A DNA stretch of 64,000 nucleotides from Pseudoalteromonas aurantia 208 (GCF_014858725.1 NZ_AQGV01000012.1:434001-498000); one strand, 5' to 3'; positions 16,202 to 25,721 are shown, counted from the first letter of the stretch. The notes: generated by a model not told the origin, from the sequence alone. Program-made: numbers and translations.

Positions 16202-19200
16202 GTGAGTGTTGGACCGCTGTTTTCTGAACTAAAATCTTGCCTAAAGAAAGATCAATTCATTTTAAAAAAACGCCTTCACGGCACAAAAAAAATTACAGAT
16301 GAAATGAAGCAAACTAAAGCAGTTCAATCTATTGCCCAAGCGATTGCACGTAGCCAAGCATTGAAACTAGCTCGTATAGAGCAATTACCAGAGGTGACTT
16401 ATCCAGAGCAGCTTCCGGTAAGTCAGAAAAAAGATGAAATTAAGGCCGCGATAGCTGCACATCAAGTTGTTATTGTTGCGGGTGAAACAGGTTCAGGAAA
16501 AACCACTCAGCTACCAAAGATATGTTTGGAGCTTGGACGCGGTATTGATGGCTACATTGGACATACACAGCCTAGACGCCTTGCAGCACGCACTGTTGCA
16601 AATCGTATTGCCGAAGAAGTCGGCTGTGAATTGGGCAATGAAGTTGGCTTTAAAATTCGTTTTAGCGATCAAGTATCAGATAACACCTATGTTAAATTGA
16701 TGACTGACGGTATTTTATTGGCAGAAATACAACAAGATCGTTTTTTAAATCAATATGATACAATTATTATTGATGAGGCCCATGAACGTAGTCTAAATAT
16801 TGACTTTATATTAGGTTACTTGAAGAACTTGTTGCTTAAACGGCCAGATTTAAAAGTTATAATTACCTCTGCAACTATAGACCCTCAGCGCTTCTCTAAG
16901 CACTTTAATGATGCCCCAATCATTGAAGTATCAGGAAGAACTTATCCAGTAGAAGTACGCTATAGACCAGCGGCTGAAACTGCAAATAATGATATCGAAG
17001 CACAAAATGATCAATTACAGGGTATTTTTGATGCGGTAGATGAGCTGTGTGATGAAGGTCCTGGTGATATTCTAATCTTTATGAATGGTGAACGTGAAAT
17101 TCGTGATACCGCTGATGCATTGGCAAAGCGTAATTTACGAGGGGTAGAAGTACTCCCTTTATATGCACGATTATCTAACGCAGAGCAGAACCGAATTTTT
17201 GCCGCTCATAGCCAACGACGTATAGTACTATCGACGAACGTGGCTGAAACGTCTTTAACAGTGCCGGGTATTCGCTATGTTATTGACCCAGGGACAGCAC
17301 GGATCAGTCGTTATAGCTATAGAACCAAGGTACAGCGTTTACCAATTGAGGCTGTATCACAAGCCAGTGCGAATCAGCGTAAAGGTCGCTGTGGACGAGT
17401 TGCTTCAGGAGTATGTATTCGTCTGTATTCTGAGGATGATTTTTTATCTCGTCCTGAATTTACGGATCCAGAAATATTAAGAACTAATTTGGCCTCGGTT
17501 ATTTTACAAATGCTCGGACTCGGACTCGGTGATATCAGTGAGTTTCCTTTTGTTCAGGTACCAGATAATCGTAATATCAATGATGGTGTATCGTTACTGG
17601 AAGAACTTGAAGCAGTTTACCCAAGCAAACGTCATCAAGCGACCAAGTTGACACAATCTGGACGGTTATTGAGCCGATTACCTATTGATCCGCGTTTAGC
17701 TAAAATGGTATTGAGTGCGGATAAGTTAGGGGCATTACGAGAAGTCATTGTTATTGTTGCTGCTTTATCGATTCAAGACCCTCGGGAACGTCCTTCAGAA
17801 CGTCGAGGAGCGGCAGATGAGAAACATGCACGCTTTGAGCACCCAGATTCGGATTTCATTGCATTTTTAAACCTTTGGTATTATTTAGAGCAACAGCAAG
17901 CAGAGCTTTCCAGAGGCCAATTTCGAAAATTATGCCAGAAAGACTTTTTGGCATATATGCGTATTCGTGAATGGCAAGATATTGTTTATCAGTTAACCTC
18001 AGTTGTTGAAGAAATGGGTTTGAAGTTAACAGACAACGAAGCTGAATTGGATAATGTCCATCAGGCACTTTTGAGTGGGATGCTCAGCCATATTGGTTGT
18101 AAAGATGAAAAGCAGCATTATAAAGGGGCTAGGAATAGCCAGTTTCACGTGTTTCCAGGTTCAACTTTATTTAAGAAAAGCCCGAAATGGTTGATGTCGG
18201 CTGAATTGGTTGAAACCAGTAAGCTTTACGCACGCGTTAATGCAAAAATAGATATTGCTTGGGTGCCTTCGATGGCTCAGCACTTGGTTAAGCGCAGTTA
18301 TAGTGAGCCACATTGGGAAAAGAAACCTGGGTGTGTGATCGCGTATGAACAACAAACACTTTATGGGCTGATCATTGTTGGCAGGAAGCGCAGTGTGTAT
18401 AGTCAAATTGACCCTAAGTTATGCCGTGAATTATTCTTAAAAGAAGCTTTAATAGGTCAACAGCTGGGTCAGAATGAAGGGTTCTTGCAATACAACCAAG
18501 ATTTGATTGATGATATTCAGGTCTTAGAGCAAAAGGCACGACGTCGCGATATTTTAGTTGATGAGCAACAGTTATTTGAGTTTTATGACCAAAAAATCCC
18601 TCAAGAAGTAAATACTCGTGCAGCGTTTTCACATTGGTGGAAAGATAAAAAGCACCAAGATAAACGCTATTTACATATGAATAAAGCACAGTTGATGCGC
18701 CACGGTGCAGAGCAGGTTACGGAGTTTGACTATCCTGACACTTGGCAGCAAGGTAATATTATTTTGCCGTTGAGTTACCACTTCGAGCCTGGGAAAGCCG
18801 TGGATGGTGTCACCGTTAATATTCCATTGGCACTGCTTAATCAAGTCTCAGAGAGTGGTTTTGATTGGCATATTCCCGCTCTTAGGCATGAGCTGATCTG
18901 TGGTTTAATTAAAAGTTTACCAAAGGCGATTAGGCGTAACTTTGTACCTGCACCTAATTATGCAGACGCGGTTTTGGCTACGGTTGAACCTTTACAAGGT
19001 AATTTGATCGATGCATTGAGTACTAGGCTGTTACGTATGACAGGTGTCAAGGTGGACGCTGATGCGTGGGATTTAACCCTTCTAGATGCACATCTTAAAA
19101 TGCAATTTCAGGTACTTGGTGATAAAGATGTTGTGCTTGCTCATGGGTTTGACTTGCATGCAATCAAAACACAGTTGCAGGGAAAAGTTGCAGATACACT

Positions 19201-20086
19201 GTCTCAAGTCGCTGAAAAAGGCATAGAGCAGCAACAGATCATAGAGTGGCAATTTGGAGATTTACCCAGTGAATATACAAAAAAGCAGGGTAGTTATGAG
19301 ATAAAAGCGTTTCCAGCGCTTGTGGATAAAAAAAACAGTGCAGCAATTGAGTTGTTTGATAGTCAAATAAAAGCACTGTCAGCACACCAACAAGGTTTAC
19401 GTCGTTTAGTCTTGTTAAATGTACCATCACCAATAAAATATTTGCAACAGAAGCTCCCAAACAAAGCCAAACTTGGTTTGTATTTTAATCCATTCGGTAA
19501 AGTACAAGACCTGATTGATGATTGCATCGCGGCTGGGGTAGATAAACTGTTGCTTAAGTATGGAGATATTCGTAATGAGCAGGCGTTTGAGCATGCAAAA
19601 GAGGCAATTCGTGGTGAACTAGGTGATTGTGTTGTTCATATTGCGACTCAAGTTGAGCAAGTATTAAGTGTTGCGCATGCAATTAATAAGCGCATGAAAG
19701 GGTCTATTGATTTAACGATGATAACGGCTCATGGAGACGTTAAGTCGCAATTGCAAAGATTAGTATTTAAAGGCTTTGTAAGCAGTCATGGCAGTGAGAA
19801 ACTCGATGATTTGTTACGTTATATGAAAGCAATAGAAAAACGATTGGAAAAGCTACCTGTAGATCCAAATCGCGATAGATTGTGTGTATTGGAGTTAGAA
19901 AAAGTAGCGCAAGTATATAATAAGGCGCAGTCAAGGATACCTAAAGGGCTACCGATTCCCGAGGAATTAATACATATTTTTTGGATGCAAGAGGAACTAA
20001 GGGTGTCATTGTTTGCTCAAACATTAGGAACACCTTATCCAATTTCAGCCAAAAGGATTATGAATGCACTCAAAGAGTGTGAATAA
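16202..20086 (+). CDS. hrpA: ATP-dependent RNA helicase HrpA
   Basis: A 1294-residue DEAH-box helicase, close to the E. coli length of 1300. Residues 80-570 are the helicase core: GETGSGKTTQ (Walker A), DEAH, SAT, LIFMNGEREIRD, and QRKGRCGR (motif VI). The winged-helix/HA2 and OB-fold regions follow, and the long C-terminal DUF3418 domain is specific to HrpA. HrpA unwinds RNA and in E. coli resolves stalled ribosomes. The start is GTG; AAGG near 16190 is the nearest ribosome-binding site. The N-terminal match to E. coli (RLHG.KK) supports this start. Confidence 0.96.
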   Translation: MSVGPLFSELKSCLKKDQFILKKRLHGTKKITDEMKQTKAVQSIAQAIARSQALKLARIEQLPEVTYPEQLPVSQKKDEIKAAIAAHQVVIVAGETGSGKTTQLPKICLELGRGIDGYIGHTQPRRLAARTVANRIAEEVGCELGNEVGFKIRFSDQVSDNTYVKLMTDGILLAEIQQDRFLNQYDTIIIDEAHERSLNIDFILGYLKNLLLKRPDLKVIITSATIDPQRFSKHFNDAPIIEVSGRTYPVEVRYRPAAETANNDIEAQNDQLQGIFDAVDELCDEGPGDILIFMNGEREIRDTADALAKRNLRGVEVLPLYARLSNAEQNRIFAAHSQRRIVLSTNVAETSLTVPGIRYVIDPGTARISRYSYRTKVQRLPIEAVSQASANQRKGRCGRVASGVCIRLYSEDDFLSRPEFTDPEILRTNLASVILQMLGLGLGDISEFPFVQVPDNRNINDGVSLLEELEAVYPSKRHQATKLTQSGRLLSRLPIDPRLAKMVLSADKLGALREVIVIVAALSIQDPRERPSERRGAADEKHARFEHPDSDFIAFLNLWYYLEQQQAELSRGQFRKLCQKDFLAYMRIREWQDIVYQLTSVVEEMGLKLTDNEAELDNVHQALLSGMLSHIGCKDEKQHYKGARNSQFHVFPGSTLFKKSPKWLMSAELVETSKLYARVNAKIDIAWVPSMAQHLVKRSYSEPHWEKKPGCVIAYEQQTLYGLIIVGRKRSVYSQIDPKLCRELFLKEALIGQQLGQNEGFLQYNQDLIDDIQVLEQKARRRDILVDEQQLFEFYDQKIPQEVNTRAAFSHWWKDKKHQDKRYLHMNKAQLMRHGAEQVTEFDYPDTWQQGNIILPLSYHFEPGKAVDGVTVNIPLALLNQVSESGFDWHIPALRHELICGLIKSLPKAIRRNFVPAPNYADAVLATVEPLQGNLIDALSTRLLRMTGVKVDADAWDLTLLDAHLKMQFQVLGDKDVVLAHGFDLHAIKTQLQGKVADTLSQVAEKGIEQQQIIEWQFGDLPSEYTKKQGSYEIKAFPALVDKKNSAAIELFDSQIKALSAHQQGLRRLVLLNVPSPIKYLQQKLPNKAKLGLYFNPFGKVQDLIDDCIAAGVDKLLLKYGDIRNEQAFEHAKEAIRGELGDCVVHIATQVEQVLSVAHAINKRMKGSIDLTMITAHGDVKSQLQRLVFKGFVSSHGSEKLDDLLRYMKAIEKRLEKLPVDPNRDRLCVLELEKVAQVYNKAQSRIPKGLPIPEELIHIFWMQEELRVSLFAQTLGTPYPISAKRIMNALKECE

Positions 20087-20175
20087 TTTAACTTGAAGCT
20101 TGCTTTTTGGGTCAAGCCCATTATTTTAATAAGAGGAATCAATTTTTGGATCTTGAAAAGGAAGTGACACTAACC

Positions 20176-20559
20176 ATGTCCGCAGAGCAAACAAGGAATA
20201 CCACGCCTCATGTATTGGTTGTGGATGATGAATATTTTAACTATGAAATGCTGAGTATGGCATTGTCTGAGGTGTTTACATTGAGTTATGCAGATTCAGG
20301 TAAAAGCTGTTTGTCTAATGCGATAGCGCAACGGCCAGATGCGATTTTACTTGATGTGTGTATGCCTGGACTGGATGGTTATGATACATGCCGACTGTTA
20401 AAAAATACACCGGAAACCAAAGATATACCAGTTGTTATGCTATCAGGGCTTGAAACTGAGCAAGAACAACAGGCTGGCTTTGAAGCAGGGTGTGACGCAT
20501 ATGTGGTTAAACCCTTTTCAATGCAATCCTTATTAGAAAAACTAAAATTAATGGTCTAG
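20176..20559 (+). CDS. Single-domain response regulator (REC)
   Basis: A stand-alone receiver domain of about 127 residues with no output domain. The acidic pair is in VLVVDDE, the phospho-acceptor Asp in AILLDVCMPGLDG, the Ser switch residue in VVMLSG, and the Lys in YVVKPF. I take ATG 20176, preceded by GGAAGTGA; earlier in-frame TTG codons would add a non-conserved N-terminus. The next gene, a PilZ protein, starts 9 bp after its stop, so the two form an operon and may jointly relay a phospho signal and c-di-GMP. The cognate kinase is not in the window. Confidence 0.88.
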   Translation: MSAEQTRNTTPHVLVVDDEYFNYEMLSMALSEVFTLSYADSGKSCLSNAIAQRPDAILLDVCMPGLDGYDTCRLLKNTPETKDIPVVMLSGLETEQEQQAGFEAGCDAYVVKPFSMQSLLEKLKLMV

Positions 20560-20568
20560 GAGTTGGGT

Positions 20569-20859
20569 ATGTTGCACGAAGACAAACGTCGTTTTATGCG
20601 AATGATGGTCAACGCGAAAGCACAAATTAAATTGTTAGAATCTGGGCTGACTTTAGAGGGAATATGTAACGACTTGAGTGCAACGGGGTTATCTATTGAA
20701 ATCGAAGAACCGATAGAAATGGATACGTTGGTGGAAGTATACATAGATTCAAATAGCAGCTCTACGCCTCCTTTGAACGCGCATGCTAAAGTGGTACGAT
20801 GTACACAAGAACAAGAACCTGGTTATTTACTTGGGCTTGAGATCACCCAGTTTAATTAA
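20569..20859 (+). CDS. PilZ-domain c-di-GMP-binding protein
   Basis: A 96-residue single PilZ domain. The c-di-GMP-binding motifs are in place: DKRRFMR (RxxxR type) at the N-terminus and DLSATG (D/NxSxxG). It starts 9 bp after the REC gene stop with an AGGAG site between them, and ends at a bidirectional terminator. No effector region is attached, so it probably acts by binding a partner such as a flagellar, chemosensory or secretion component. Confidence 0.87.
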   Translation: MLHEDKRRFMRMMVNAKAQIKLLESGLTLEGICNDLSATGLSIEIEEPIEMDTLVEVYIDSNSSSTPPLNAHAKVVRCTQEQEPGYLLGLEITQFN

Positions 20860-20877
20860 ATGTATTAGGCTAAAATT

Positions 20878-20900
20878 AAAGGGGGCAATAGCCCCTTTTT
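20878..20900. terminator. Bidirectional terminator between PilZ gene and rlmI
   Basis: AAAGGGG/CCCCTTT stem with a 7-nt loop, T-run on the plus side and A/T-rich tail on the minus side, placed between two convergent genes. Confidence 0.85.
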
Positions 20901-20918
20901 AGATATTGCATGGATACG

Positions 20919-22109
20919 TTAATACACTTTACAAACTAAACCTTTGAGGTAAAACCCTTCTGGGTAATTACCTGAAATAGGGTGATCTGCTGCTTGGTTT
21001 AATCGTTCAACAATCAGCAAGTCTTTCCCTGCGTCAAGTGCAGCATCTGCAACCACCTTTTGAAACAAGTTTTGTTCCATTAAGCCTGAGCAAGAGAAAG
21101 TCAGTAATGTGCCACCTGGCTTTAATATTTGCATTGCTATCATGTTGATATCTTTATAGCCGCGACATGCTCCGTTGAGTTGTGCTTTACTTTCTGCAAA
21201 CTTTGGTGGATCCATCACAATGGTATCAAACTGTCGGCCCTCATCACGGTATTGGCGTAACAGTTTAAAGACATCTTGTTTGACAAATTCGGCTCGCGAT
21301 ATGTCGAGTTCATTGTGCTCAACATTACGTTTGGCGATATCGAGAGCGGCTTGTGATACGTCAACATTTATCACATTTTCACAACCGCCTCTTAGTGCGT
21401 ATAAACCAAAAGTTCCTGTGTAACAAAAGCAATTTAAGACGCTTTTACCTTTTGAAAAACGTTCTAATGCAGCTCGACTGTCTCGCTGATCAAGATAAAA
21501 GCCAGTTTTGTGGCCGTTAATGATATCGACTTCTAATTTTAAGCCATTTTCTTCAATGAGTATTGGTTGAGTTGGCGCATCACCCCACAGTGCGCCTGTA
21601 GTTTTATCTAAGCCTTCTTTGGTACGAACCTCCACATCAGAGCGTTCATATATCTTGCACTCAGGAAAGACATGACGAAGCGCCATGAGTAAGTCGCCTT
21701 TGTGGCGTTCAGCACCGGCACTGAGTAGCTGACAGACTAAATAGTCGTCAAACTTATCAATAGTAATACCGGGAAGACCATCAGATTCTGCAGCACTAAG
21801 TCTAAATCCCGTTAAGCCTCCTTCATTAATCACATGTTGACGAGCATTAAGTGCACGCTCAAGCTTCTTAATGAAAAACTGGGTGTCAATTTGTTCATGT
21901 TCATCAAAAGTCCACACGCGGGCTCTGATCTGTGACTCAGGGCTATATGCTGCTGTAGCAAGGAACTTTCCGTCATGACTATATACCGTTACAGTGTCAC
22001 CCAGCGCAGGCTTGCCTTTTATTTTTTTTATTGCCTTGGAAAATATCCAAGGGTGTTTACGTTTAAGTGACTTTTCTCTACCGGGTTGCAAATAGACCAC
22101 ACTAGACAT
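20919..22109 (-). CDS. rlmI: 23S rRNA (cytosine1962-C5)-methyltransferase RlmI
   Basis: A 396-residue SAM-dependent RNA methyltransferase. Residues 1-75 are a PUA domain ([18 protein letters not shown]). A central substrate-binding part follows, then the Rossmann methyltransferase with [19 protein letters not shown] (SAM binding), DPPKF, and the catalytic SCS Cys near residue 350. It methylates C1962 of 23S rRNA at C5. Length equals the E. coli enzyme. Transcribed alone, converging on the REC-PilZ operon. Confidence 0.95.
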   Translation of the reverse strand: MSSVVYLQPGREKSLKRKHPWIFSKAIKKIKGKPALGDTVTVYSHDGKFLATAAYSPESQIRARVWTFDEHEQIDTQFFIKKLERALNARQHVINEGGLTGFRLSAAESDGLPGITIDKFDDYLVCQLLSAGAERHKGDLLMALRHVFPECKIYERSDVEVRTKEGLDKTTGALWGDAPTQPILIEENGLKLEVDIINGHKTGFYLDQRDSRAALERFSKGKSVLNCFCYTGTFGLYALRGGCENVINVDVSQAALDIAKRNVEHNELDISRAEFVKQDVFKLLRQYRDEGRQFDTIVMDPPKFAESKAQLNGACRGYKDINMIAMQILKPGGTLLTFSCSGLMEQNLFQKVVADAALDAGKDLLIVERLNQAADHPISGNYPEGFYLKGLVCKVY

Positions 22110-22227
22110 ACAAATTCCTAACTAAATTGAGTACTTGCCATTTTAGTTAAGCCCGTGTCAACATACAATGAAAACACCGTGATTAATGGGTTTTAGGTCA
22201 GTTTCATTCATTTTTTAAGAGATTTTT

Positions 22228-22854
22228 ATGCAAAATATAGAAGCGGCATGTCGCGAATTTATGCTAGGGGGTACTTTTGCTGATACTGCGCACGATATAA
22301 CGCATATTGAACGCGTGGTTAAAGTCGCAAAGCAACTTACCGAAGTAGAAAATGCAGATCTGAGTATTGTGCTTCCTGCAGCGTGGTTACACGATTGCGT
22401 AGCTGTGGCAAAAAATCACCCTGATAGAGCAAAAGCATCACACATGGCAGCCGATAAAGCGGTCATTTTTCTGCAATCACTAGGATATGATGATACTAAA
22501 TTAGCTGCGATACATCATGCGATTGTGGCACATAGCTTTAGTGCGAACGTAACTCCAATGACATTAGAAGCAAAAATTGTTCAAGATGCAGACCGGATGG
22601 ATGCATTAGGCGCAATTGGTGTGAGTCGCTGTATGAAGGTCGGGGGAGCGATTGCACGACATTTATATCATCCAGAAGATCCAATGTGTGAATATCGAGA
22701 GGCTGATGATAAGAAGTACACATTAGATCATTTCTTTATTAAGCTATTGCATATCGCGGCGCAAATGCACACCGATGCAGCAAAGAGTGAAGCAGCCAAA
22801 CGCACCGCTTTCATGGAGGACTTTTTGATGAAATTAAAAGAGGAAATCAGTTAA
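22228..22854 (+). CDS. HD-domain phosphohydrolase (YedJ-like)
   Basis: A 208-residue protein of the HD superfamily. The metal ligands are in order: H in AHDITHIERVV, the HD pair in AAWLHDCV, a mid-region HH in AIHHAIVAHS, and the late Asp in KIVQDADRMDALGAIGVSR. Members are metal-dependent phosphohydrolases; the YedJ branch has no agreed substrate. It is divergent from rlmI and converges with the channel gene 9 bp beyond its stop. Confidence 0.85.
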   Translation: MQNIEAACREFMLGGTFADTAHDITHIERVVKVAKQLTEVENADLSIVLPAAWLHDCVAVAKNHPDRAKASHMAADKAVIFLQSLGYDDTKLAAIHHAIVAHSFSANVTPMTLEAKIVQDADRMDALGAIGVSRCMKVGGAIARHLYHPEDPMCEYREADDKKYTLDHFFIKLLHIAAQMHTDAAKSEAAKRTAFMEDFLMKLKEEIS

Positions 22855-22863
22855 ACATATATG

Positions 22864-23844
22864 TTATCGGGTCATACGTTTAACGAAAACTACCACGAAC
22901 AGGGCCAGAGAGAAACTGCCAGTAAAAGCCTCAATACTGGCAATAAGTCGAGATATACCAACCGGGGTAATATCTCCGTAACCGAGCGTTGTAAATGTGA
23001 CAACACTGAAGTAGAAGCTATTGAGTAATGCACTGAGGTTTTCTACGAATGTATTGCTACTGCTCAATTGTATGATCTGGTCTTGGTAGCTAATGCCTGT
23101 AATAAAGTATAAAACGGCGCAAACGGCGATCATAATTAAGCTAAAACGAATTACATTTTCAGGCTTTTCACCATATCCACAGAGTAAATTTATGGCGCTA
23201 GATATCCAGCGTTTCTTGGAGTTTTTAGGGTATTGTTGATGCCGCATACGCAGTTCGTTATACGTATACTTACCCGCCATTTCAAATAATCCTTGTTGCT
23301 CTGCAGCTTTTCTTAGCAACCGATAAATTTCCTCGGATTGTTGGAACAAATCAATGGCGTCATCAGGCGCTTTTTCTTTGATTGCTTGATGTGCCCGTAC
23401 TTCCTGCATAAGTTTGTCACCTAGTTGTAGGTTATCAATACGGGTATTATCTAATTTAACACCTAACAAATTTGTATTTTCCAGTTTACAGCAATGTAGA
23501 TTGGCTTCACGTAAATCTGATTTCATTAAAGAAGCATGCTCAATCGTATTGTTAAATAAATGCGCACCGCGTAAATTAGCTCGGTAGAAATTACCATAAG
23601 AAAGGTCATATCCATTGTGATCACCAAACTTTACTAAATTAAGCCCTTCGAGATTTGCACGCTTTAGTTCCAATCCTTGTAGTAGACCACCGCGTTTTGC
23701 GTACCGTTCAAGCTTTTGAGTGAGCTCTAGTCCACTTTTGTCGAATTTTGCATCATGCCAAAAACAGAACCCTGAACCCATATCAATTTCCTGACATATT
23801 TGTCCATCAGGTGATTGATATTGGCAACACGGTTTTGAATTCAT
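22864..23844 (-). CDS. Pentapeptide-repeat potassium-channel-like membrane protein
   Basis: A 326-residue protein of unusual build. Residues 5-30 hold a small Cys/His cluster (CCQYQSPDGQICQEIDMGSG, then FCFWH) that could bind a metal. Residues 50-145 are pentapeptide repeats (ANLEGLNL, ANLRGAHL, ADLREANL-like). A charged helical linker follows. Residues 235-325 form a two-TM ion-channel domain with the potassium selectivity filter TLGYGD. The pore should conduct K+; the cytosolic N-terminal part probably gates it or binds a partner. I know of pentapeptide-repeat/ion-channel fusions in marine gammaproteobacteria but no tested function. Confidence 0.85.
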   Translation of the reverse strand: MNSKPCCQYQSPDGQICQEIDMGSGFCFWHDAKFDKSGLELTQKLERYAKRGGLLQGLELKRANLEGLNLVKFGDHNGYDLSYGNFYRANLRGAHLFNNTIEHASLMKSDLREANLHCCKLENTNLLGVKLDNTRIDNLQLGDKLMQEVRAHQAIKEKAPDDAIDLFQQSEEIYRLLRKAAEQQGLFEMAGKYTYNELRMRHQQYPKNSKKRWISSAINLLCGYGEKPENVIRFSLIMIAVCAVLYFITGISYQDQIIQLSSSNTFVENLSALLNSFYFSVVTFTTLGYGDITPVGISRLIASIEAFTGSFSLALFVVVFVKRMTR

Positions 23845-23930
23845 AGCTAACTGATCTTTTTCATCATTTACTTATAGGTTAGCAGTTAATTTGCAAGGTA
23901 GAATGGAGAAAAGTAAATAATTTTATCGTT

Positions 23931-24611
23931 ATGTTTGAATACCAATTAAAACCAAGCAACCGCCGGCGCAGTATTGCTATAAAAGTCACAGAGGCAGGTG
24001 TGGTCGTACATACGCCAATGGGGGTTTCTACGCATCAATTGCATAGTTGGCTACTAAGCAAACAGAGCTGGGTATTGGCACAGCAGAAAAAACTACAGAC
24101 TCTACCTCAATTACAAGTGCCTTGGGTGTCTTCTAAAGTTCGTATTTTTGGAGAGGTTTACGAGTGCCATTTTCATTCCACGGGTGAAAGTGAAGTTATT
24201 CATAATAAACAGACTGTGAATGTGTGTGTCAGGCAGCCAAGCAATACGGCAGAGTGCAGAAAGGCGTTGTTGTCACTTTTACAAAGTGAGCTAGAGCGGT
24301 ATGTCATGTCCGTGTTACCAACGTTGGCTAAAAATATGGGAGTCTGTATAGCATCGGTGAAGTTTAGAGAGTACAAGAGCCGTTGGGGAAGTTGTTCCAG
24401 TAATAAGGCACTGACATTTAATACATTGTTAGTAGGTGCTCATAAAGCCGCTATAGAGTATGTCATTATTCATGAATTAGCGCATTGTCATGTATTGGCA
24501 CATAATCATGCATTTTGGCAAATTGTTTCACGCTACTGTAGTGATTATCAAGAGAATGTAAAATGGTTTCGGGTAAGTGGCAGAAGTTTATTTATTTCCA
24601 AGGCACAATAA
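23931..24611 (+). CDS. YgjP-family metallohydrolase (SprT/M48-like)
   Basis: A 226-residue member of the YgjP/DUF45 family. The zinc-peptidase motif HELAH is near residue 181, with the third ligand in the HNHAFW segment nine residues on, and the upstream FREYKSRWGSCSSNKALTFN block is diagnostic. E. coli YgjP has been annotated as a UTP pyrophosphatase, while the fold is that of a metallopeptidase, so the in vivo reaction is open. No signal peptide. It is divergent from the channel gene, 86 bp apart. Confidence 0.87.
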   Translation: MFEYQLKPSNRRRSIAIKVTEAGVVVHTPMGVSTHQLHSWLLSKQSWVLAQQKKLQTLPQLQVPWVSSKVRIFGEVYECHFHSTGESEVIHNKQTVNVCVRQPSNTAECRKALLSLLQSELERYVMSVLPTLAKNMGVCIASVKFREYKSRWGSCSSNKALTFNTLLVGAHKAAIEYVIIHELAHCHVLAHNHAFWQIVSRYCSDYQENVKWFRVSGRSLFISKAQ

Positions 24612-24650
24612 GAGAAGAAAAATAACGGAGTCTTGAGAAAATAAGTAAGA

Positions 24651-24735
24651 TGGTGGAGGGGGCTGGATTCGAACCAGCGAAGGCAGTGCCGTCAGATTTA
24701 CAGTCTGATCCCTTTGGCCGCTCGGGAACCCCTCC
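24651..24735 (-). tRNA. tRNA-Tyr(GTA), copy 4 in transcript order
   Basis: An 85-nt class II tRNA on the minus strand. 5' GGAGGGG pairs with CCCCTCC before an encoded CCA, the anticodon loop is CTGTAAA (GTA), there is an extra arm, and the T-loop is GGTTCGAATCC. It is identical to the other three copies. Confidence 0.98.
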
Positions 24736-24761
24736 ATCTTATGGAGCTATCAAAAACAATT

Positions 24762-24846
24762 TGGTGGAGGGGGCTGGATTCGAACCAGCGAAGGCAGTGC
24801 CGTCAGATTTACAGTCTGATCCCTTTGGCCGCTCGGGAACCCCTCC
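24762..24846 (-). tRNA. tRNA-Tyr(GTA), copy 3 in transcript order
   Basis: Identical 85-nt tRNA-Tyr with GTA anticodon and encoded CCA. Its downstream spacer to the 24651 copy is 26 nt and differs from the other two spacers. Confidence 0.98.
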
Positions 24847-24869
24847 AAATTGTATTTGTTTCGTTGTTA

Positions 24870-24954
24870 TGGTGGAGGGGGCTGGATTCGAACCAGCGAA
24901 GGCAGTGCCGTCAGATTTACAGTCTGATCCCTTTGGCCGCTCGGGAACCCCTCC
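24870..24954 (-). tRNA. tRNA-Tyr(GTA), copy 2 in transcript order
   Basis: Identical 85-nt tRNA-Tyr. The 23-nt spacers on both sides are identical, so tRNA plus spacer forms a 108-bp tandem repeat unit. Confidence 0.98.
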
Positions 24955-24977
24955 AAATTGTATTTGTTTCGTTGTTA

Positions 24978-25062
24978 TGGTGGAGGGGGCTGGATTCGAA
25001 CCAGCGAAGGCAGTGCCGTCAGATTTACAGTCTGATCCCTTTGGCCGCTCGGGAACCCCTCC
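24978..25062 (-). tRNA. tRNA-Tyr(GTA), copy 1 in transcript order
   Basis: First tRNA of the transcript, 85 nt with encoded CCA. A promoter with a GC-rich discriminator lies immediately upstream (25071-25105 on the minus strand). Confidence 0.98.
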
Positions 25063-25070
25063 TAAACAAC

Positions 25071-25105
25071 GGCGCTGATAATATCAAAGTTTTTAATTAA
25101 GTAAA
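25071..25105 (-). promoter_or_regulatory. Promoter of the tRNA-Tyr cluster
   Basis: On the minus strand a TTTACT -35-like hexamer (25100-25105), a 16-bp spacer and a TATTAT -10 (25078-25083) are followed by CAGCGCC. Such a GC-rich discriminator is typical of stable-RNA promoters under stringent control. Transcription would start only about 8 nt before the first tRNA. Confidence 0.75.
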
Positions 25106-25174
25106 GAAAACCACTAAAGAAAATGTAAAAAATGCCGATAAATAATTATATTTAGGCACAATCGGTGAAACTCT

Positions 25175-25696
25175 ATGCAAATAGGCAGTATTTTAACCAG
25201 AGAAGATCAACTTGACGGGGCACTCTCTGTTAGCGTTAATGAACAACGCCGTGCTGACTTTTCGATGTTATTAGCCATGCTGTCTCAAGATGCACTTGAT
25301 TTTAGTCAGTTTCACCTACCAGAAGATGAAACAGTAGAATCAGACTTAAGCGAAGATGCGCTCAAAAAAGAGTTTCAAGTTGGCCCAAAACAAAGCTTAG
25401 CGCCAGCACAGTTTGATATGCTCATAGGAAAAAATAACGCCGAATCTTTGTCTCAAAGCAGTATGACAAGTTTGCGCTTAGCTAATTGCCTTGACCCTGA
25501 ACCACTGGCTATTCGTGATGATTACAAACATATCCCGTTAATGGTTGTTGATAATTGTGAGTTAGCTGTTAGGCATAGACTTGAGTCAGAAATACATGGT
25601 GGTGCGGCGATCGATAAACCAAAAATGGATGCAGCGGCAATGTACGATCAACTTAATAGTCAAGAAATGCAAAATGCGCTAATGCAAAGCGCATAA
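25175..25696 (+). CDS. Conserved protein, possibly VC2046/SO_2500 family
   Basis: A 173-residue soluble, acidic protein. It starts MQIGSILTREDQLDGALS, with an early RRADFSMLLAMLSQD block and a later SLRLANCLDPEPLAIRDDY and HIPLMVVDNCELAVRHRL. This arrangement resembles the VC2046/SO_2500 family of uncharacterised gammaproteobacterial proteins, but I give that name with limited confidence. No signal peptide, membrane segment or catalytic motif. It is divergent from the tRNA cluster. Function unknown. Confidence 0.75.
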   Translation: MQIGSILTREDQLDGALSVSVNEQRRADFSMLLAMLSQDALDFSQFHLPEDETVESDLSEDALKKEFQVGPKQSLAPAQFDMLIGKNNAESLSQSSMTSLRLANCLDPEPLAIRDDYKHIPLMVVDNCELAVRHRLESEIHGGAAIDKPKMDAAAMYDQLNSQEMQNALMQSA

Positions 25697-25721
25697 TGCT
25701 ATTATTTTTAGTACGACTAGA

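Noticed and set aside
24650..25100. Plus-strand open frames with four repeats of a ~36-residue unit (VEGAGFEPAKAVPSDLQSD type), which could pass for a repeat protein or a CRISPR-like array
   Set aside because: The repeats are exactly the four antisense tRNA-Tyr genes; the peptide is a known mis-annotation pattern and there is no ribosome-binding site or coding bias.
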